From: Candidatus Poribacteria bacterium | GTDB lineage: Bacteria > Poribacteria > WGA-4E > PCPOR2b | Direction of reading: 5' to 3' | Length of the DNA stretch: 5,659 nucleotides | Assembly (NCBI GenBank): GCA_027296925.1 | Contig: JAPUIP010000782.1 | Coordinates: forward strand, 1-5,659 | Part shown: piece after piece, positions 5,620 to 5,659 of the stretch | Layout: every line of letters starts with the position of its first letter | Position numbering within the stretch: position 1 is the first letter of the stretch | The notes under the pieces: generated by a model | Database searches by the model: none | What the model was told of the DNA's origin: nothing | The model's input: the letters and a program-made list of their open reading frames with translations, nothing else | Made by a program: the position numbers and the translations under genes

Positions 5620-5659
5620 ATGATCAAGCTCGGCATGATGGCTCGTGCCGGAGATGAGG
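5620..5659 (+). CDS. Start of an unidentified protein-coding gene (13 codons, C-terminus off the window)
   Basis: ATG at 5620 follows AAGGAG (5606-5611) by 8 nt and a near-consensus promoter by about 40 nt, so this is a real gene start. The visible peptide is MIKLGMMARAGDE. A short strand followed by a glycine-rich turn would suit the first beta strand of a TIM-barrel protein of the sugar phosphate isomerase/epimerase type, but 13 residues cannot establish a family. It is divergent from the sulfatase, with 346 nt between their start codons. Confidence 0.7.
   Translation, partial: MIKLGMMARAGDE

Overview
The window carries four clear protein-coding genes on the minus strand and the first codons of a fifth on the plus strand. 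It looks like an ordinary bacterial chromosome. There are strong Shine-Dalgarno sites (AAGGAG, AGAGGT), sigma70-type promoters and an intrinsic terminator, and the base composition looks balanced. No tRNA, rRNA, CRISPR, transposase or phage gene is visible. A formylglycine-type sulfatase beside an aldo/keto reductase, a cobalamin-domain-like radical SAM protein and a long-form GAPDH suggests an environmental carbohydrate degrader, such as a Planctomycetes/PVC or Poribacteria-like lineage. That assignment is an impression from gene content only.

Layout: (1) 1-623, minus: N-terminal two-thirds or less of a radical SAM protein with a cobalamin-binding-like N-terminal domain; it runs off the left edge. 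(2) 681-1592, minus: an aldo/keto reductase 57 nt upstream of the radical SAM gene and probably in the same operon, with a near-consensus promoter at 1715-1743. (3) 1764-1811: a strong hairpin terminator for the GAPDH gene. (4) 1894-3336, minus: a 480-residue GAPDH with an extra N-terminal region of about 130 residues. (5) 3337-3809: a 473-nt intergenic region. (6) 3810-5273, minus: a sulfatase with no signal peptide. (7) 5274-5619: a divergent regulatory region with two inverted repeats and a sigma70 promoter driving (8) a plus-strand gene starting at 5620, of which only 13 codons are present.

The genes form at least three transcription units (AKR plus radical SAM; GAPDH; sulfatase) and a divergent fourth. 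The reductase and radical SAM protein may act in one pathway, but the substrate cannot be read from the sequence. The GAPDH supplies central carbon metabolism. The sulfatase would remove sulfate from an intracellular substrate. The most distinctive non-coding signal is a pair of diverged ~50-bp direct repeats flanking the sulfatase gene. Each has a second conserved block (TTTTTTTGGAAGTG) just under 100 bp away, and each contains a promoter-like arrangement pointing at the minus-strand gene downstream. I see no convincing evidence of a wholly new system. The most unusual protein-level features are a shortened catalytic loop in the reductase and a changed cofactor site in the GAPDH.
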